A stretch of 64,000 nucleotides of DNA from Flavobacterium hydrocarbonoxydans (GTDB lineage: Bacteria > Bacteroidota > Bacteroidia > Flavobacteriales > Flavobacteriaceae), in contig NZ_WSTB01000011.1 in NCBI RefSeq assembly GCF_009789235.1, positions 1 to 64,000 on the forward strand, in the 5' to 3' direction. A program made the position numbers and the translations under genes. The notes below the pieces were generated by a model. That model saw only the letters and a program-made list of their open reading frames with translations. It ran no database searches and was not told the origin of the DNA. This document shows positions 53,659 through 62,572 of this stretch, piece by piece (position 1 is the stretch's first letter; every line of letters starts with the position of its first letter).

Positions 53659-53677
53659 ATGATTTAAAATTAAAAAA

Positions 53678-53711
53678 TAAACCCGCACTGTTTCGGACAA
53701 GTGCGGGTTTA
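53678..53711 (-). terminator. Terminator of the beta-oxidation operon
   Basis: AAACCCGCACT and AGTGCGGGTTT form an 11-bp stem, 32 bases after the acyl-CoA dehydrogenase stop, on the minus strand. Confidence 0.88.
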
Positions 53712-53742
53712 AACAAATTAAAAGCTAAAAACTATTGTGTTA

Positions 53743-55548
53743 TTAGAAGCAGTATTCGTTTTCTGCCACTAATTTATTGGTAATTGTTTCTCTCAATGCC
53801 ACAACATTTGGCAAGTTGGTGTATTTTGTAAAACGTTTTAATCCCATTAACATCATACGTTGTTCGTCACCTTCGGCAAAAGAAGCGATTCCTTCTTTTC
53901 CTCTTAAGTTTACGATATCTACTGCTTTGTATAAGTATAATTTTGCCATAGCAATTTGCTCTTGTACTTTAGCCTCACCTTGATTTTTGGCTAATTTTTC
54001 CGTTCTTAAAATAGTACTTTCTGCCATGTAGATTTCGATTAGGATATCAGAAGCAGCCATTAATAACTGTTGGTGAGAATCTAAATCTGGTCCGTATTTT
54101 TGAACAGCGCTACCAGCAACCATCAAGAAAACTTTCTTAAGATTAGCGATAATTCCTTTTTCTTCAGCAAATAATTCAGAGAAATCTGGAGTATCAAAAG
54201 AAGGAATTCCCATCAATTCTTCCTGAACTTTCATGGCTGGTCCAAGTAAATCAACATGACCTTTCATAGCCTTTTTGATTAACATTCCCACAGAAAGCAT
54301 TCTGTTGATTTCGTTTGTTCCTTCGTAGATTCTAGCGATACGGGCATCTCTCCAGGCACTTTCCATTGGAGTATCTTCTGAGAATCCCATTCCACCAAAA
54401 ACCTGAATTCCTTCGTCAGCACAATTTTGTACGTCTTCAGAAACCGCAACTTTCAGGATAGAACATTCGATAGCATATTCTTCAACCCCTTTTAATTCTG
54501 CTTCCTGGTGAGTAGCACCTTCCGCTTCACGAGCAGCAATTCTGTCTTCGATGTCTTTTGCAGCTCTGTATGATGCACTTTCACCAGCATAACAGCTGGT
54601 AGCCATTTCAGCTAATTTTGAACGGATAGCGCCAAAAGATGAAATTGCAGTATTAAACTGAATTCTTTCATTTGAATATTTTACTGCTCCGGTAGTTACT
54701 CTACGTTGTGCATCCAAACAAGCTGCAGCCAGTTTAATACGGCCAACGTTCAAAGCATTCATAGCAATTTTGAAACCGTTTCCTCTTTCAGACAACATGT
54801 TTTCAACAGGAACTTTTGTATCGTTGAAGAAAACCTGACGCGTAGAAGAAGCACGGATTCCTAATTTATGCTCTTCCTCATTCATAGAAATTCCGTTTGA
54901 AGGATCGTTTTCTACGATGAAACCTGTAATATTTTTGTCATCACCAATACGGGCAAAAACGATGAAAACGCTACAGAAACCTGCATTCGAAATCCACATT
55001 TTTTGTCCTGTAATTAAATAATGCGTTCCATCTTCTGATAAAACTGCTTTTGTTTTTCCAGAGTTGGCATCAGAACCAGCACCTGGCTCTGTCAAGCAAT
55101 AAGCTCCGAACCATTCTCCTGAAGCTAATTTAGGAACGTATTTTTTCTTTTGTTCTTCAGAACCATAAAGTGTAATTGGCATAGTACCAATTCCTGTATG
55201 CGCTCCAAAAGCAGTAGAGAAAGAACCTGTTGCTCCGGAAATATAATCGCAAACCAACATAGTTGATACGAATCCCATTCCTAATCCACCGTATTCTTCA
55301 GGAACTGCAACTCCAAGAAGTCCTAATTCACCCGCTTTACGCATAGAAGATTCTGTGTAAGCGTAGTCTTTTTTCTCAAAACGATCTTTATGTGCCCATA
55401 ATTCTTTGTCAACGAATTCTTTTACAGAATCACGCATCATTAACTGCTCTTCCGAGAAATCTTCTGGTGTAAAGATATCTTCACATTTTGTTTCTTTAAC
55501 TAAAAACTGACCACCACGGGTTACGTTTTTTTCGATTGTATCTGCCAT
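53743..55548 (-). CDS. fadE: Acyl-CoA dehydrogenase (FadE type)
   Basis: 601 aa, longer than classic ~380-aa enzymes because of a C-terminal helical extension, as in VLCAD and B. subtilis FadE. FAD/acyl-CoA motifs: YCLTEPGAGSDA, GQKMWISNAGF, FGGMGFSEDTPMESAWRDARIARIYEGTNEINR (split here at the catalytic-region YEGTNE). Catalyses the first oxidation of fatty acyl-CoA. Last gene of a minus-strand operon; an S23 cassette fills the gap to the upstream thiolase gene. The symbol is by analogy with the fadN-fadA-fadE operon of B. subtilis. Confidence 0.93.
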   Translation of the reverse strand: MADTIEKNVTRGGQFLVKETKCEDIFTPEDFSEEQLMMRDSVKEFVDKELWAHKDRFEKKDYAYTESSMRKAGELGLLGVAVPEEYGGLGMGFVSTMLVCDYISGATGSFSTAFGAHTGIGTMPITLYGSEEQKKKYVPKLASGEWFGAYCLTEPGAGSDANSGKTKAVLSEDGTHYLITGQKMWISNAGFCSVFIVFARIGDDKNITGFIVENDPSNGISMNEEEHKLGIRASSTRQVFFNDTKVPVENMLSERGNGFKIAMNALNVGRIKLAAACLDAQRRVTTGAVKYSNERIQFNTAISSFGAIRSKLAEMATSCYAGESASYRAAKDIEDRIAAREAEGATHQEAELKGVEEYAIECSILKVAVSEDVQNCADEGIQVFGGMGFSEDTPMESAWRDARIARIYEGTNEINRMLSVGMLIKKAMKGHVDLLGPAMKVQEELMGIPSFDTPDFSELFAEEKGIIANLKKVFLMVAGSAVQKYGPDLDSHQQLLMAASDILIEIYMAESTILRTEKLAKNQGEAKVQEQIAMAKLYLYKAVDIVNLRGKEGIASFAEGDEQRMMLMGLKRFTKYTNLPNVVALRETITNKLVAENEYCF

Positions 55549-55561
55549 TTTTTATTTTTTT

Positions 55562-56005
55562 AGAGAAAAGAAAATAGAATATAGAAAATAGATTTTTGAC
55601 TGAACTTATTTTAGTCCGTTTTGAAAACCCATTGTCATTCTTTGGAATTCTTCTATTTTAATTTCTAATTGGTTAAATTGTGTTTCGTTTATATATTTTC
55701 TATGCGTTGCAATCAATAATTGTGTAATGAGTTCAAATGAAGATCCAAGAGAAACGTCTAAGAAATGGCTGAAAGATTTATCTGTTCTGGATGAACCTTC
55801 AGCAATATTACTAGGCATTGAAACAGAACATCTGCTTATTTGAGAACTTAGATCATATCTTTCATGTTTCGGAAAGTCTAATAGTAAATCTGAGATATCA
55901 TTGGCAATTGAAATTCCAATCTGCCAAATCTTCAAATTCTTATAATTATGTCTCATCTCAATCTAAAGTCTTTATTCTATTCTCTATATTCTATTTTCTC
56001 TTTCT
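55562..56005. mobile_element. S23 cassette with terminal inverted repeats
   Basis: The left end (55562-55591) and right end (55977-56005) are inverted copies; the core AAAATAGAATATAGAAAATAG matches its partner with one difference over about 20 bp. The cassette encloses one four-helix-bundle gene and exactly spans from the thiolase stop codon to 13 bases before the acyl-CoA dehydrogenase start. The structure is like the stem-bounded intervening sequences found in 23S rRNA genes. Confidence 0.65.
55606..55956 (-). CDS. Four-helix bundle protein (S23 / rRNA-intervening-sequence family)
   Basis: 116 aa. NLKIWQIGISIANDISDLL, YDLSSQISRCSVSMPSNIAEGSSR and SLGSSFELITQLLIA are family hallmarks. These proteins are encoded either in 23S rRNA intervening sequences or as free cassettes and form pentamers; their function is unknown. 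This one is on the same strand as the surrounding beta-oxidation operon and is enclosed by terminal inverted repeats. Confidence 0.92.
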   Translation of the reverse strand: MRHNYKNLKIWQIGISIANDISDLLLDFPKHERYDLSSQISRCSVSMPSNIAEGSSRTDKSFSHFLDVSLGSSFELITQLLIATHRKYINETQFNQLEIKIEEFQRMTMGFQNGLK

Positions 56006-57185
56006 ATAAAACTTCGTAAATCCCCGCAGAACCCTGTCCAGTTCCCACACACATGCTCACAATTCCGTATTTGTTACCTCTGCGTTTCATCTCATCAAAT
56101 AACTGAACAGAAAGTTTAGCTCCTGTACATCCCAGAGGGTGACCTAAAGCGATTGCTCCACCGTTTACGTTTACAATTTCTGGGTTTATATTTAACTCGC
56201 GAGTTACTGCTAAAGCTTGTGAAGCAAAAGCCTCGTTTAATTCAATTAACTCAATATCGTTCAATGTTAAACCAGCTTGTTTCAACGCTTTCGGAATTGC
56301 TTTTACAGGACCGATACCCATAATTCTTGGCTCAACACCAGAAGAAGCAAAATTTACTAATCTGGCGATTGGTTCAAGATTTAATTCTTTAACCATGTCT
56401 TCGCTCATGATTAAAACAAAAGCAGCACCATCACTCATTTGTGATGAGTTACCTGCTGTTACACTTCCGTCAGCAGCAAAAACGGGTCTTAATCCAGATA
56501 AAGCAGCAACAGATGTTCCCGCTCTTGGACCTTCGTCTTGTTTTACAACGTATGATTTAGTTTCTTTTTTACCATTTTCATTGATGAAAGTCTGCTCAAC
56601 AGTAATCGGAACGATTTGCTTGTCAAATTTCCCTTCAGCTTGTGCTTTCAAAGCTTTCATATGTGAGTTGTATGCAAACTCATCCTGATCTTCTCTTGAT
56701 ATTTTGTATTGGTTGGCAACCGCTTCTGCAGTTAAACCCATTCCCCAATAGTAATCTTCGTGACCTGCCGCAGCAACTTTATAATCCGGAGTTGGTTTGT
56801 AACCTCCCATCGGAATAAAACTCATGCTTTCAGCTCCACCAGCGATGATACAATCTGCCATTCCTGATTGAATTTTAGCAGTTGCCATTCCGATAGTTTC
56901 TAGTCCAGATGCGCAATAACGGTTCACCGTAACACCAGGAACATCTTCTACCTTTAATCCCATCAAAGAGATCAAACGTCCAACATTAAGCCCTTGTTCT
57001 GCTTCTGGCATGGCGTTTCCTACCATCACGTCATCGATACGTTTTTTATCAAAATCAGGCAACTCATCCATCATAAACTGAATGGTTTCTGCTGCTAATT
57101 CATCAGGTCTTTTAAATCTAAAAACCCCTTTTGGTGCTTTTCCTACTGCGGTTCTATATGCTTTTACTATGTAAGCTGTTTTCAT
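56004..57185 (-). CDS. fadA: Acetyl-CoA acyltransferase (thiolase)
   Basis: 393 aa. The thiolase signatures are present: VNRYCASGLETIGMA (nucleophilic Cys), NGGAIALGHPLGCTGAK (active-site His) and GIVSMCVGTGQGSAGIYEVL (second Cys). It makes the last, thiolytic step of beta-oxidation. It lies between the FadN-like gene and the acyl-CoA dehydrogenase gene. Its TAG stop codon overlaps the right inverted repeat of the S23 cassette. Confidence 0.95.
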   Translation of the reverse strand: MKTAYIVKAYRTAVGKAPKGVFRFKRPDELAAETIQFMMDELPDFDKKRIDDVMVGNAMPEAEQGLNVGRLISLMGLKVEDVPGVTVNRYCASGLETIGMATAKIQSGMADCIIAGGAESMSFIPMGGYKPTPDYKVAAAGHEDYYWGMGLTAEAVANQYKISREDQDEFAYNSHMKALKAQAEGKFDKQIVPITVEQTFINENGKKETKSYVVKQDEGPRAGTSVAALSGLRPVFAADGSVTAGNSSQMSDGAAFVLIMSEDMVKELNLEPIARLVNFASSGVEPRIMGIGPVKAIPKALKQAGLTLNDIELIELNEAFASQALAVTRELNINPEIVNVNGGAIALGHPLGCTGAKLSVQLFDEMKRRGNKYGIVSMCVGTGQGSAGIYEVL

Positions 57186-57213
57186 AATTCTTAATTGTTT
57201 TTGATATTTTTAT

Positions 57214-57534
57214 AGGTCGCTCCTAAGGAGCTAAATTGCCGTTTAAATTATATTTTCTACAAACAGTTTGCCTCTACGAGGCTATTATTAAAGTCCATGG
57301 CCATTTCATCTCTTCTAAACCTGCCTCGAAGAAGCAATTTTTATAGAATTAAATCATTATGTTTCCAAGAAGTTAAATTGCCATTTAAATCATGGTTTTC
57401 AACAAACAGTTAATCTCTGCGAGATTATTTAGACACATATATAAATTTTTATTTCTACTAAAACTTGCCTCGGAGAGGCAAACTGTTTGTAGCATTAATT
57501 TAGGTATGTGATATAAGCTCCTTAGGAGCGACCT
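57214..57534. repeat. REP palindrome copies downstream of the transposase
   Basis: Three ~70-bp units plus a partial one: 57214-57282, 57363-57426 and an inverted unit 57467-57534, with a fragment near 57320-57345. Each joins a GCTCCTnnGGAGC palindrome to a GCCTCTnCGAGGC palindrome through a conserved link containing TCTACAAACAGTT. They fill the 368-bp gap between thiolase and transposase; no other gene is seen there. Confidence 0.8.
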
Positions 57535-57553
57535 GTTATTAACAATCTGTATG

Positions 57554-58015
57554 TTATTCAATCCAATCAAACAAATATTTCTCTTCGTAATCAATTTCAA
57601 ATTTTTCTAAAAATGAAAGATACTCTTCTTTAAATGTCTGTTTCTTATGGTTTTCTTCCTGATTTAAAATGTATTTAATCACATTCTCTAAATGACTTTT
57701 GGAATAAGAGAAAGCTCCATATCCTTCCTGCCAATTAAACTTCATGTTAATCCATTTGCTGTCATTAATAAATTTCGAAGAACCTGCTTTAATATCTCTA
57801 ACCAAATCTGATATTGAAAGGTTTGGTTTCATTCCGACCAAAATATGAACGTGATCTGGCATAGCGAAAATGGCTAATAATTTTTGTCCTCTATTTGAAA
57901 TAATACCTGTAATAAATTTGTGCAGTTCTTCACGATTCTCTTTTTTAATTAAATTTTCTCTGCCTTTTACAGCAAAAACGATTTGAATATAAATTTGCGA
58001 ATACGTATTTGCCAT
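57554..58015 (-). CDS. REP-associated tyrosine (Y1) transposase, IS200/IS605 type
   Basis: 153 aa. The HUH motif is MPDHVHILVG (H55 and H57), and the catalytic tyrosine is Y115 in IKYILNQEENH. WQEGYGAFSYSKS is a family signature. It cuts single-stranded DNA at hairpins. No tnpB partner; instead it is flanked by REP palindromes on both sides, so it fits the domesticated RAYT class. Same strand as the fad operon. Confidence 0.93.
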   Translation of the reverse strand: MANTYSQIYIQIVFAVKGRENLIKKENREELHKFITGIISNRGQKLLAIFAMPDHVHILVGMKPNLSISDLVRDIKAGSSKFINDSKWINMKFNWQEGYGAFSYSKSHLENVIKYILNQEENHKKQTFKEEYLSFLEKFEIDYEEKYLFDWIE

Positions 58016-58029
58016 AATTCATTTTTAAA

Positions 58030-58099
58030 CAGGTCGCTCCTCCGGAGCTGAATCAAAAATCATTTCATTTTCTACAAACAGTTAACCTCTCCGAGGTTA
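58030..58099. repeat. REP unit upstream of the transposase
   Basis: The same two-palindrome unit (GCTCCTCCGGAGC ... TCTACAAACAGTT ... CCTCTCCGAGG) as the copies at 57214-57534. It ends at the stop codon of the FadN-like gene. Confidence 0.8.
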
Positions 58100-60490
58100 T
58101 TAGTTTCTCAAAGGTTTCCCTTTAGTTAACATATACTGAATTCTTTCCAATGTTTTTCTCTCTGTACAAAGAGATAAGAAAGCTTCACGTTCGATATCTA
58201 ATAAATATTGTTCAGATACTAAAGTTGCTTCAGATAAATCACCTCCGGCCATTACATAAGCCAGTTTGTTAGCGATTTTTTTATCGTGTTCCGAAATGTA
58301 TTTTCCAGCTTCCATTTGATCTGTTCCTACTAAGAACATTCCAAGTGCCTGTTTACCTAAAACCTTAACATCGGTTCTTCTGATAGGTTGTGTATAACCC
58401 GCTTCAGCCATTAACAACGCATGTTTTTTAGCTTCAGCAATCTGACGATCTTTGTTTACTACGATAACATCTTTTCCATGTTGAAGAAGTCCAGTATCAA
58501 AAGCTTCGTAACCCGAAGTAGATACTTTAGCCATAGCGATTGTCAAGAAATATTCCTGAAGAACGTTCAATTCCACATCGTTTTTGCGGAATAAATCAGA
58601 AGCTCTTAAAGCCATTTCTTTAGATCCACCACCACCAGGAAGTACACCAACACCAAATTCAACTAATCCCATGTACGTTTCTGCAGCAGCAACCACTTTA
58701 TCAGCATGTAAGCTCATTTCGCATCCACCACCAAAAGTCATTCCGTGTGGTGCCACTACAACAGGAATAGAAGAGTAACGAACGCGCATCATCGTGTCCT
58801 GGAACATTTTGATCGCCATATTCAATTCGTCATATTCCTGCTCAACCGCCATCATAAAAATCATTCCGATATTAGCACCAACAGAGAAATTCGCTGCCTG
58901 ATTACCAATAACCAAACCTTGATATTCTTTTTCAGATAAGTCGATTGCTTTATTGATAGCCTGAAGTACATCGCCACCAATAGTATTCATTTTAGATTGG
59001 AATTCTAAGTTCAAAATTCCATCTCCTAAGTCCTGAATGATGGCACCGCTATTACTCCAAACTTTTTTGCTTTCGCGAATGTTGTTCAGAATAATGAATG
59101 AATCTTGTCCAGGTACTTTATTTTGAGATTTTGTTGGAATATTATAGAAATAAGTAGCTCCTTCTTTTACAGAATAGAAACTTTCGCTTCCAGAAGCCAA
59201 CATTTCAGTAACCCATGCAGCAGGCTCAAGACCTTCTGCTTTCATGATTTCGATTCCGTTGGCAACACCAATTGCATCCCAAATTTCGAATGGACCATTT
59301 TCCCATCCAAAACCAGCTTTCATGGCATCATCAATTTTATATAATTCGTCTGAGATTTCAGGAATTCTGTTGGACACATAAGCAAACATTCCGGCGAAAC
59401 TCTTGCGGTAGAATTCTCCCGCTTTGTCTTTTCCTTTCACCAAAACTTTAAAACGATTGATGGGTTTATCGATAGTTTTAGTTAGTTCAAGTGTAGCAAA
59501 ATTTGCTTTTTTAGCAGCACGGTATTCTAATGTATCTAAGTCAAGAGAAAGAATATCTCTATCTACTTTTTTGTAAAAACCCTGACCAGTTTTGCTTCCC
59601 AACCAATTGTTTTCCATCATTTTTGAAACAAATTCAGGAAGTTTAAACAATTCGTGTTGTTCGTCGTTCGGGCAGTTTTCATAAATACCGTTGGCAACGT
59701 GTACCAAAGTATCTAAACCAACCACGTCAACAGTACGGAAAGTAGCCGATTTTGGACGACCAATTACCGGACCAGTCAATTTATCCACTTCTTCAATCGT
59801 TAATCCCATTTCTTTAACCAAATGAAACAAACTCTGAATTCCGTAAATACCAATTCTGTTTCCAATAAACGCTGGAGTATCTTTGGCAACAACCGAAGTT
59901 TTTCCTAAAAATTTAGATCCGTATTCATTTAAGAAATCCAACACTTCAGTCGAAGTTTTTGGACCAGGAATAATTTCAAATAATTTTAAGTAACGCGCAG
60001 GGTTAAAAAAGTGGGTTCCGCAGAAGTGTTGTTGAAAATCTTCGCTTCTTCCTTCGCTCATAAAATGAATCGGAATACCAGAAGTATTAGAAGTAACCAA
60101 AGTTCCCGGCTTACGGAATTTCTCAATTTGTTCAAATACTAATTTTTTGATATCCAAACGCTCCACTACAACCTCGATAATCCAATCTACATTGGCAATT
60201 TTTGCCATGTCATCGGTCGTATTTCCAGTCGTGATTCTGCTTGCGAATTTCTGACTGTAAATAGGTGATGGTTTCGATTTTAATGAGTTCGCCAAGTGCT
60301 CGTTTACCAATCGGTTGCGAACAGCTTTACTTTCAAGCGTTAATCCTTTTTTAGCTTCAGCTTCTGTCAACTCGCGTGGTACGATGTCAAGCAGTAAAAC
60401 TTCAACACCAATATTGGCAAAATGGCAAGCTATTCCTGAACCCATAATTCCGGATCCAATAACAGCAACTTTTTTAATTGTGCGTTTCAT
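58100..60490 (-). CDS. fadN: 3-hydroxyacyl-CoA dehydrogenase/enoyl-CoA hydratase fusion (FadN-like)
   Basis: 796 aa. The dehydrogenase half comes first: VAVIGSGIMGSGIACHFANIG (NAD-binding), VTSNTSGIP, HFFNPARYLKLFEIIPG and DTPAFIGNRIG. The hydratase/isomerase half follows from about residue 470, with VGANIGMIFM and HGMTFGGGCEM...GLVEFGVGVLPGGGG containing the catalytic Glu loops. This order and length match B. subtilis FadN, not E. coli FadB. It performs the middle two steps of beta-oxidation. It follows the MarR gene by 48 bases. Confidence 0.93.
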   Translation of the reverse strand: MKRTIKKVAVIGSGIMGSGIACHFANIGVEVLLLDIVPRELTEAEAKKGLTLESKAVRNRLVNEHLANSLKSKPSPIYSQKFASRITTGNTTDDMAKIANVDWIIEVVVERLDIKKLVFEQIEKFRKPGTLVTSNTSGIPIHFMSEGRSEDFQQHFCGTHFFNPARYLKLFEIIPGPKTSTEVLDFLNEYGSKFLGKTSVVAKDTPAFIGNRIGIYGIQSLFHLVKEMGLTIEEVDKLTGPVIGRPKSATFRTVDVVGLDTLVHVANGIYENCPNDEQHELFKLPEFVSKMMENNWLGSKTGQGFYKKVDRDILSLDLDTLEYRAAKKANFATLELTKTIDKPINRFKVLVKGKDKAGEFYRKSFAGMFAYVSNRIPEISDELYKIDDAMKAGFGWENGPFEIWDAIGVANGIEIMKAEGLEPAAWVTEMLASGSESFYSVKEGATYFYNIPTKSQNKVPGQDSFIILNNIRESKKVWSNSGAIIQDLGDGILNLEFQSKMNTIGGDVLQAINKAIDLSEKEYQGLVIGNQAANFSVGANIGMIFMMAVEQEYDELNMAIKMFQDTMMRVRYSSIPVVVAPHGMTFGGGCEMSLHADKVVAAAETYMGLVEFGVGVLPGGGGSKEMALRASDLFRKNDVELNVLQEYFLTIAMAKVSTSGYEAFDTGLLQHGKDVIVVNKDRQIAEAKKHALLMAEAGYTQPIRRTDVKVLGKQALGMFLVGTDQMEAGKYISEHDKKIANKLAYVMAGGDLSEATLVSEQYLLDIEREAFLSLCTERKTLERIQYMLTKGKPLRN

Positions 60491-60538
60491 AAGTAGTTAA
60501 TATTTTGTTTTTTGTTTTAGAATTTGAAATGACTTTGT

Positions 60539-61003
60539 TTAAGACAATTCATCTTCAATTTTTTCTGTTTGAGTAAATATGTTTTTATCCTGAATCAATT
60601 CGTTGATAATTTCTGAGACTTCGATAAAATGTTTTAGCTTTTCGTCCGAAACATGTTTTCTAACGGTTTCATTAAACTTCAACACCGTATTTTTAGATAA
60701 ATCTCTTTTTTCTTTTCCAAATTCGGTCAGGTAAATCAATACCCCGCGGCCGTCACTCGGATTTTTTTTGCGAACAATCAAACCTTTGTCTTCCATAGAT
60801 TTTAATGTTCTCGTTAGGCTGGTAGCTTCCATTCCCATTCTTGGTCCCAAGGCTGTAGATGGAGTTCCTTCTTCTTTGTCTATGCTTAAAAGTGCAAATC
60901 CTGTGGCCATTGTGGCGTCGTATTTTGCAGCTTCTTCGTTATACATTCTTGATACGGCTTGCCATGTAGCTCTCAAAATATAATCTATTGTTTTGTCTTT
61001 CAT
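60539..61003 (-). CDS. MarR-family regulator of the beta-oxidation operon
   Basis: 154 aa. Winged-helix MarR fold: GPRMGMEATSLTRTLKSMEDKGLI (recognition helix) and NPSDGRGVLIYLTEFG (wing). First gene of the minus-strand operon with the FadN-like, thiolase and acyl-CoA dehydrogenase genes, so it probably represses them until a fatty acyl-CoA or related ligand binds. A perfect palindrome lies in its promoter region. Confidence 0.92.
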   Translation of the reverse strand: MKDKTIDYILRATWQAVSRMYNEEAAKYDATMATGFALLSIDKEEGTPSTALGPRMGMEATSLTRTLKSMEDKGLIVRKKNPSDGRGVLIYLTEFGKEKRDLSKNTVLKFNETVRKHVSDEKLKHFIEVSEIINELIQDKNIFTQTEKIEDELS

Positions 61004-61021
61004 AAGTAACTATATCGATTT

Positions 61022-61053
61022 CAAATATAATCAAAAAATACTATGCATGCATA
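61022..61053 (-). promoter_or_regulatory. Promoter and candidate operator of the fad operon
   Basis: On the minus strand the -7 box TATATTTG (61029-61022) fits TAnnTTTG. The 12-bp perfect palindrome TATGCATGCATA lies at 61042-61053, in the -20 to -33 region. A MarR dimer bound there would block polymerase. The usual -33 TTG is missing. Confidence 0.5.
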
Positions 61054-61249
61054 TAATTTTTAAATATTTTTTTGGTTAATAAAAAAAGTCCTCTGAAATA
61101 GAGGGTTTTATGGTTTAATTTTAATTGAAATATACTATTCTTTTTTGAGATTTTAACAATTTAGACTCCCCAAAAATTGTTTTTTGCTCTTTTATTATGA
61201 TTTAATTCTGCTTTGTGCAAAAAAACGGATGGTTCTCTGCGAATAAAAT

Positions 61250-62263
61250 TTAGGGCTGATATCTCGAAATGGCACTTTCAAGAATGTTTTTCATCCTTTT
61301 CCGAAGGTTTTCAGGACGCAAAACTTCAATTCCGTTACCAAAACCCAACAGGATGCGTTCCATTTCATAATTTGGAGTAAGAAAAAGGTGTATCACGATA
61401 CTTTTATCTTCGTTTTCTTTTATCAGTCTCTGGCTGTGATGCAACGGTTTCGTTAACACATAAGGCGCGTTTACAGCATCAATCCAAAGCTCAACACGAC
61501 CCGGACGGGAACCCGTATTAACAGTTACGCCAATAACATTTTTATAAAATAAATCGGCATCAAACTCTTCTTCTATATAAGGTAGGTTAAAATCGTAATC
61601 AATACGGATGATGCGGTCCAAAGCCAAATTCGCGATGGGTTGAGAACCTTTTTTCCTGCCTACCAGAAACCAGCGGTTATTAAATTCCTTTAAAATAAAA
61701 GGATGAAAATGAAACGTATTTTCGTCCCTCGATTTAAACGATTTATAGGTAATCACCAATACTACTTTCTTAATAATCGCCTGATAGATCTCATCCAGAA
61801 AGTGCAGGCCTTTCAGCTTTTCGTTTTTATCCAGATAAATAACCGGTTTGGTATGCGATTTTTCAGCATAGATTTTATCTTCCAGACGCTGCAAAATATC
61901 CGAAACATCATTAAACAACGAGAAATCTTTAAACTGTTTCAGCATCGAAACAGTCTCGGTCAAAACATTCATATCGGTTTCCGTCAGCGGAATATCGGTT
62001 ATCGTAAAATCTTCGTCTTCGTATTTATAATACTTTTTATCGTAAACAATAATCGGTGCATTATAACCCAGTTTTTCACTGCGCATCAGCTGAATATCCA
62101 TCTGGATGGTGCGTTTGCTAATCGGGTTTTCGCGGCCTTCATATTCAAACAAAGCCTCAGAGCAGCATTCGATCAGGTCTTCCAGAGTCCATTGCCGGTA
62201 TTTATTCTGCAGGCATTTGTCTATCGTTTTGTAGCGGATTAAGGCATTTTTATTTTGTGACAT
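61250..62263 (-). CDS. WYL-domain transcriptional regulator
   Basis: 337 aa. An N-terminal HTH (TLEDLIECCSEALFEY, SKRTIQMDIQLMRSEKLGY) is followed by a WYL domain (VVLVITYKSFKSRDENTFHFHPFILKEFNNRWFLVGRKK, split here) and the WCX extension. WYL proteins sense ligands, often nucleic-acid-related, and frequently sit beside defence genes; here the neighbours are housekeeping. Single-gene unit on the minus strand. Confidence 0.88.
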   Translation of the reverse strand: MSQNKNALIRYKTIDKCLQNKYRQWTLEDLIECCSEALFEYEGRENPISKRTIQMDIQLMRSEKLGYNAPIIVYDKKYYKYEDEDFTITDIPLTETDMNVLTETVSMLKQFKDFSLFNDVSDILQRLEDKIYAEKSHTKPVIYLDKNEKLKGLHFLDEIYQAIIKKVVLVITYKSFKSRDENTFHFHPFILKEFNNRWFLVGRKKGSQPIANLALDRIIRIDYDFNLPYIEEEFDADLFYKNVIGVTVNTGSRPGRVELWIDAVNAPYVLTKPLHHSQRLIKENEDKSIVIHLFLTPNYEMERILLGFGNGIEVLRPENLRKRMKNILESAISRYQP

Positions 62264-62473
62264 AAGGTTGGGGTTTTTGCCGCAAAGGCACTAGGGCTCT
62301 AAGTTTTTTTTCACGCAGATTTGCTTCGCCTGTTCGCTATCGCTCGGGTCGCAGATTTGGGCAGATTTAATTTAAAATATAATCTGCGGTATCTGCTTTA
62401 ATCTTTTAAAAATCTGCGTGAAATAAAAATTTTGTAGCTCTGCGTGTTTGCTAGATTAATTCAGCGTTATATA

Positions 62474-62572
62474 TTTGGGCGTGTCCCAAGGGCCGGGCTG
62501 TCCACTATATCTTTTGTGGCGAACCCCGCCACAAAAGGATACCGTTCCCATCCCTCACGCGTCTAGGACAAT
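62474..62572. repeat. Dispersed composite inverted-repeat element, copy 3
   Basis: The hairpin block 62509-62540 is identical over 32 bp to 15375-15406. The outer modules here (GGGCCGGGCTGTCC and CCCATCCCTCACGCG) differ from copies 1 and 2. It fills much of the 299-bp gap 62264-62562. The rest of that gap holds CTGCGTGAAAT-type degenerate repeats at 62310-62425. Confidence 0.7.

Noticed and set aside
61703-62242. A 179-codon plus-strand frame opposite the WYL regulator
   Set aside because: Composition (Phe/Ile/Gln-rich) is that of a reversed AT-rich gene, and the WYL protein on the other strand is well supported.
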